Shown in pieces: positions 61,116 through 64,000 of a DNA stretch of 64,000 nucleotides. Below the pieces are notes generated by a model, which saw only the letters and a list, made by a program, of their open reading frames with translations, was not told where the DNA came from and did no database searches. How positions within the stretch are numbered: the first letter of the stretch is position 1; each line of letters starts with the position of its first letter. Both the position numbers and the translations under genes were made by a program. The DNA comes from Streptomyces canus (GTDB taxonomy: Bacteria; Actinomycetota; Actinomycetes; Streptomycetales; Streptomycetaceae): assembly GCF_041435015.1 (NCBI RefSeq), contig NZ_CP107989.1, positions 9,734,001 through 9,798,000 on the forward strand, written 5' to 3'.

Positions 61116-61454
61116 TCATACCTGGGGAACGACCGCGACGGGACACGGCGAGTGATGCAGGAGTGCGTGATTGATCAAGCCCAGCTGCAGGCCCGGGTGG
61201 CCCTGCCGCCTGCGTGCGCCGACGACCAGCAGGTCCGCCTCCGATGCCGCGTCCAGCAGTGCTCGGCGGGCCGGGCCCTCGATGACCATGGGGTTCGCCC
61301 GGGCGTCGCGATACCGCTGCACAAGGCCACGCAGGGCGGAATCGAGGCGGAGCGACATACTGTGCCGGGCCGGCTCGGCGGCGCCCCAGTTCACCGCCAC
61401 CGCCTCCAGGCTCGATTCGGATCCGTCGATGCCGATCACCACGGGAATCGCCAC
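61116..61454 (-). pseudogene. Universal stress protein with its middle deleted
   Basis: From GTG 61454 (GAGGAG site) the frame gives 112 residues: the first strand and helix of USP domain 1 (IPVVIGIDGSESSLEAVAVN) joined through a short stretch to the end of domain 2 (MVIEGPARRALLDAASEADL, VGARRRQGHPGLQLGLINHA, CPVAVVPQV). About 180 residues are absent compared with the USPs at 14614 and 29308. It may fold as a hybrid single domain, but it looks like a deletion product. Confidence 0.75.
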
Positions 61455-61672
61455 CGCACCCGTCTCCTCTCGTGGCAGGTGCCATGTGCCAGGTGCCTGG
61501 ACTTCCTCCCCTCTACGGCTCCGCATGCGCCGGGGAGGATATTGGGGTACTCCTCGTAGGAGAGAAGCACCGCGCTCGGCATGTCGGCGACGTCCGGAGC
61601 ATGCACGCCATCGGACTCGTTCACCGTCACCCACCGTCGTATCCAGTTTCGTACGAGACGGAGGCCGCCGCC

Positions 61673-62536
61673 ATGCAGCCAGTGATCACCGTGGGCCTCG
61701 ACGGCTCACCCGAGAGCCTCGCCGCCGCCCGTTGGGCCGCCGACGAGGCGGACAGGCGCAAACTCACGCTGCGCCTGCTGCACGCGTGGCCGCTGCTGGT
61801 GCCGGAACCGGCCCGTGTCCCTTCGGAAGTGGATCAGAACTACTGGGCGAAGCGCTTCGTCCACACCGCGCGCGCGGAACTGGAATCCAGCCACCCGGGT
61901 CTGACCATCATCGGGAGCCTGGTGGCCGACGACGCCCGGAAGGCTTTGCTCCAGGCGGCGTCGGACTCCGAGCTGATCGTGCTCGGCTCACGGGGGCTGG
62001 ATTCCGTCGGAAGCTACTTCCTGGGTGACGTCAGCATGCCGGTCGTTGCCCGGACAGAGCGGCCGGTGGTCCTGGTCCGCACGGGATACGGGACAGCGCA
62101 GCCGACGCCGGCGAACCGTGTGGTCGTGGCACTGAAACTCCACGGATCCAGCGACGAACTGCTCGACTTCGCCTTCCACACCGCCGCGGTCAGAGGGGTT
62201 GCGCTCCTGGCCGTGCACGGCCGAAGCGTGCCGTTGCACGCGCGCGTGCCCTGGGGCGTGGACCACGCCGTGACCGAAGAGATGACAGGGGACGCGCAGC
62301 AGGAGCTGAGCAAGGCCCTGCACCGCTGGCGCGAGAAGTACCCGCAGGTGGACGCGGCCCACGCCATCCGGCTCGAGACGCCCGCGAAGGCCGTCGTTCA
62401 TGCTGGCGAAGGCGCCGCGCTGCTCGTCGTCGGCCGGCGCACACACCGGCACGACATGGCACCCCACCTGGGCCACGTGACCCACGCCGCCATCCATCAC
62501 GGGCGCTGCCCCGTCGCCGTCGTCCCCCATGGCTGA
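61673..62536 (+). CDS. Tandem-domain universal stress protein
   Basis: The protein has 287 residues from ATG 61673 (GGAGG site). It is the same subtype as the USP at 12655: VITVGLDGSPESLAAARWAA, GSRGLDSVGSYFLGDVSMPV, RPVVLVRTGYG, NRVVVALKLHGSSDELLDFA, VGRRTHRHDMAPHLGHVTHA, CPVAVVPHG. The next gene begins inside its last codons (8-base overlap). This USP plus kinase/P-loop pairing recalls Rv2005c-Rv2004c. I see no clear box in the 218 bp upstream. Confidence 0.93.
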   Translation: MQPVITVGLDGSPESLAAARWAADEADRRKLTLRLLHAWPLLVPEPARVPSEVDQNYWAKRFVHTARAELESSHPGLTIIGSLVADDARKALLQAASDSELIVLGSRGLDSVGSYFLGDVSMPVVARTERPVVLVRTGYGTAQPTPANRVVVALKLHGSSDELLDFAFHTAAVRGVALLAVHGRSVPLHARVPWGVDHAVTEEMTGDAQQELSKALHRWREKYPQVDAAHAIRLETPAKAVVHAGEGAALLVVGRRTHRHDMAPHLGHVTHAAIHHGRCPVAVVPHG

Positions 62537-64000
62537 GCCCGGCCACCCCGGGCCACCGCGCCCGCGCGCGCAGGTGTGCGAGACCCATACCGCAATCGTT
62601 TTCTTCGCCGGAGACCGCGCCTACAAGGTCAAGAAACCGGTGGACCTGGGATTCCTGGACTACACCTCGCGCGCGGCGCGCCAGGACGCGTGCGAACGCG
62701 AAGTCGCTCTCAACCGCCGCTTCGCCCCCGACGTCTACCTGGGTCTGGGCGAGTTCCGCAGTCCCGACGCGGAGGCGCCCGAACCTCTCGTGGTGATGCG
62801 ACGCATGCCCGCGGACCGGCGTCTCTCCCGCCTGGTACGAGAAGGGGCCGTCCCGGACGATGTCCTCCGGGCCGTCGCCCGGCACCTCGCCGCGTGGCAC
62901 GCGGAAGCGCCCCGTGGCCCGGACGTGGACGAGCAGGGCACGCGGGACGCCCTGTCGTCGCGCTGGGAGGCCAGCTTCGCGCAGGTCCACGCGCTGGCCG
63001 ACGACGGCTCCGTGCCCGAGGGGATGACGGAGACGGAACAACTGGTGCGCCGCTATCTCGCAGGCCGCGAGGGGTTGTTCGCGTCCCGTGTCGAGCAAGG
63101 GCGCGTGGTCGACGGCCACGGTGACCTGCTCGCCGAGGACATCTTCTGCCTCGATGACGGACCCCGTGTCCTGGACTGCCTGGAGTTCGACGACCAGCTG
63201 CGCTACGTCGACGGCCTGGACGACGCCGCCTTCCTCGCCATGGACCTGGAACAGCTCGGCGCCCCGGAGGCCGCCTCCTCCTTCCTCGCGCAGTACAGCG
63301 AGTACTCCGGTGATCCGGCACCCGCGTCGCTGTGGCACCACTACGTCGCCTACCGCGCGTTCGTCCGTGCCAAGGTCTCACTGATCCAGGCCCGCCAGGG
63401 CGCGCCAGACGCGGGGGCGGCATCACGCAGGCTGGTCTCGACGACGCTGCGCCACCTGCGCACCTCCGCCGTCGGCCTGACCGTTGTCGGCGGGCTGCCG
63501 GGCAGCGGGAAGTCCACCCTCTCCGGTGCGCTGGCCGACCGGCTGGGGGTCACCCTGCTCAGCAGCGACCGCGTCCGCAAGGAACTGGCGGGTATGCCCG
63601 CGGAACAGTCCGCGGCGGCCGGCTACGGCGAAGGGCTGTACACACCCGAGTGGACCGCCAGGACCTACGCCACCCTCCTCGACCGGGCGGCCGCCCTGCT
63701 GTCCGCCGGCGAGTCCGTCGTTCTGGACGCCACCTGGTCCGACACGGCACAGCGTGAATCGGCACGGCTTGTGGCCGAACGCACCAGCGCCGACCTGGTC
63801 GCCCTGCACTGCCACGTCCCGGACGACGTGTCAGCGGCCCGCCTGAACACGCGCGCCTCCGGGCCGTCGGACGCCGATCTCGACATCGCCACCGCCATGG
63901 CGGCCAGGGAACCCGAGTGGCCCGAGGCCGTCGCCGTCGACACCAGCGGTCCGTTGGAGTCCGCGGTCGCCCGGGCGCTGGCAGCCGTACGCCCCTGGGG
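62529..64000 (+). CDS. Phosphotransferase-like / P-loop kinase fusion (Rv2004c-like), 3' end missing
   Basis: The frame is open from ATG 62529 to the window edge (490 residues visible). Residues 20-290 form an aminoglycoside-phosphotransferase-like kinase domain (FFAGDRAYKVKKPVDLGFLD with the ATP lysines, VVDGHGDLLAEDIFCLDDG in the catalytic loop). Residues 315-490 form a P-loop domain with Walker A GLPGSGKST (near 322-330) and SSDRVRKELAGMP. This two-domain layout is that of Rv2004c, a DosR-regulon protein of unknown substrate. Overlap with the USP gene indicates coupling. Confidence 0.88.
   Translation, partial: MAEPGHPGPPRPRAQVCETHTAIVFFAGDRAYKVKKPVDLGFLDYTSRAARQDACEREVALNRRFAPDVYLGLGEFRSPDAEAPEPLVVMRRMPADRRLSRLVREGAVPDDVLRAVARHLAAWHAEAPRGPDVDEQGTRDALSSRWEASFAQVHALADDGSVPEGMTETEQLVRRYLAGREGLFASRVEQGRVVDGHGDLLAEDIFCLDDGPRVLDCLEFDDQLRYVDGLDDAAFLAMDLEQLGAPEAASSFLAQYSEYSGDPAPASLWHHYVAYRAFVRAKVSLIQARQGAPDAGAASRRLVSTTLRHLRTSAVGLTVVGGLPGSGKSTLSGALADRLGVTLLSSDRVRKELAGMPAEQSAAAGYGEGLYTPEWTARTYATLLDRAAALLSAGESVVLDATWSDTAQRESARLVAERTSADLVALHCHVPDDVSAARLNTRASGPSDADLDIATAMAAREPEWPEAVAVDTSGPLESAVARALAAVRPW

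Noticed and set aside
1..64000. CRISPR arrays, tRNA and rRNA genes, riboswitches
   Set aside because: No regularly spaced repeats, no tRNA cloverleaf with a TTCRANY arm and no rRNA sequence were noticed by eye; a dedicated scan was not possible.

Overview
The window is high-GC actinomycete DNA, almost certainly Streptomyces: GTG starts are frequent, third codon positions are G/C rich, SARP/SD-type leaders are short, and almost every protein has a typical streptomycete relative. No rRNA, tRNA or CRISPR array was seen. Both ends are cut: the left edge lies inside a flotillin gene and the right edge inside a kinase/P-loop fusion gene.

Layout. (1) 1-7.3 kb: a flotillin (SPFH) gene, a 1640-residue AAA-type ATPase and a small membrane protein, all on the plus strand. 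(2) 7.9-33.3 kb and 54.9-64 kb: two arms of what looks like one dormancy / low-oxygen regulon, equivalent to the DosR (DevR) regulon of Mycobacterium tuberculosis and the OsdR regulon of Streptomyces. It holds a DevR-type response regulator (10473-11174), a GAF-GAF sensor kinase (27331-29058), seven universal stress proteins (one internally deleted), two Acg-type nitroreductase-fold proteins, two Rv1733c-like membrane proteins, two HTH-PPOX proteins and one PPOX protein, a ribosome-hibernation domain protein, PPDK, phosphoketolase, PPK2, two zinc alcohol dehydrogenases, a HAD + GH65 pair and a second GH65, Hsp20, a DUF1876 protein, a nicotinate phosphoribosyltransferase and an Rv2004c-like protein. 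A 14-bp palindrome, GGGCCG-NN-CGGCCC or a close variant, lies in most intergenic regions in front of these genes and is the probable operator. (3) 33.4-54.9 kb: an accessory stretch with a polysaccharide deacetylase, a DUF4333-ABC-FtsX operon, acetyltransferases, an ECF41 sigma factor with an FAD oxidoreductase, two ArsR/SRPBCC systems, a TetR/DUF6069 operon, a potassium channel, and several insertion-sequence relics (IS630, IS5-like, IS3).

How the genes fit together. The stress arms would supply ATP without respiration (acetyl phosphate from phosphoketolase, ATP from PEP and PPi through PPDK, nucleotides recharged from polyphosphate by PPK2), keep NAD supplied, dispose of reductant as alcohol, mobilise alpha-glucosides by phosphorolysis, and protect ribosomes and proteins. 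Erosion is a clear theme: a pyruvate formate-lyase operon reduced to a deletion scar, a flavodoxin remnant, a GH65 missing about 159 residues including its phosphate loops, a USP with its middle deleted, and an Hsp20 with a one-base frameshift.

Functions are assigned from recognisable motifs and family knowledge; no database search was run. Comparisons to M. tuberculosis genes are from memory and should be confirmed by alignment.
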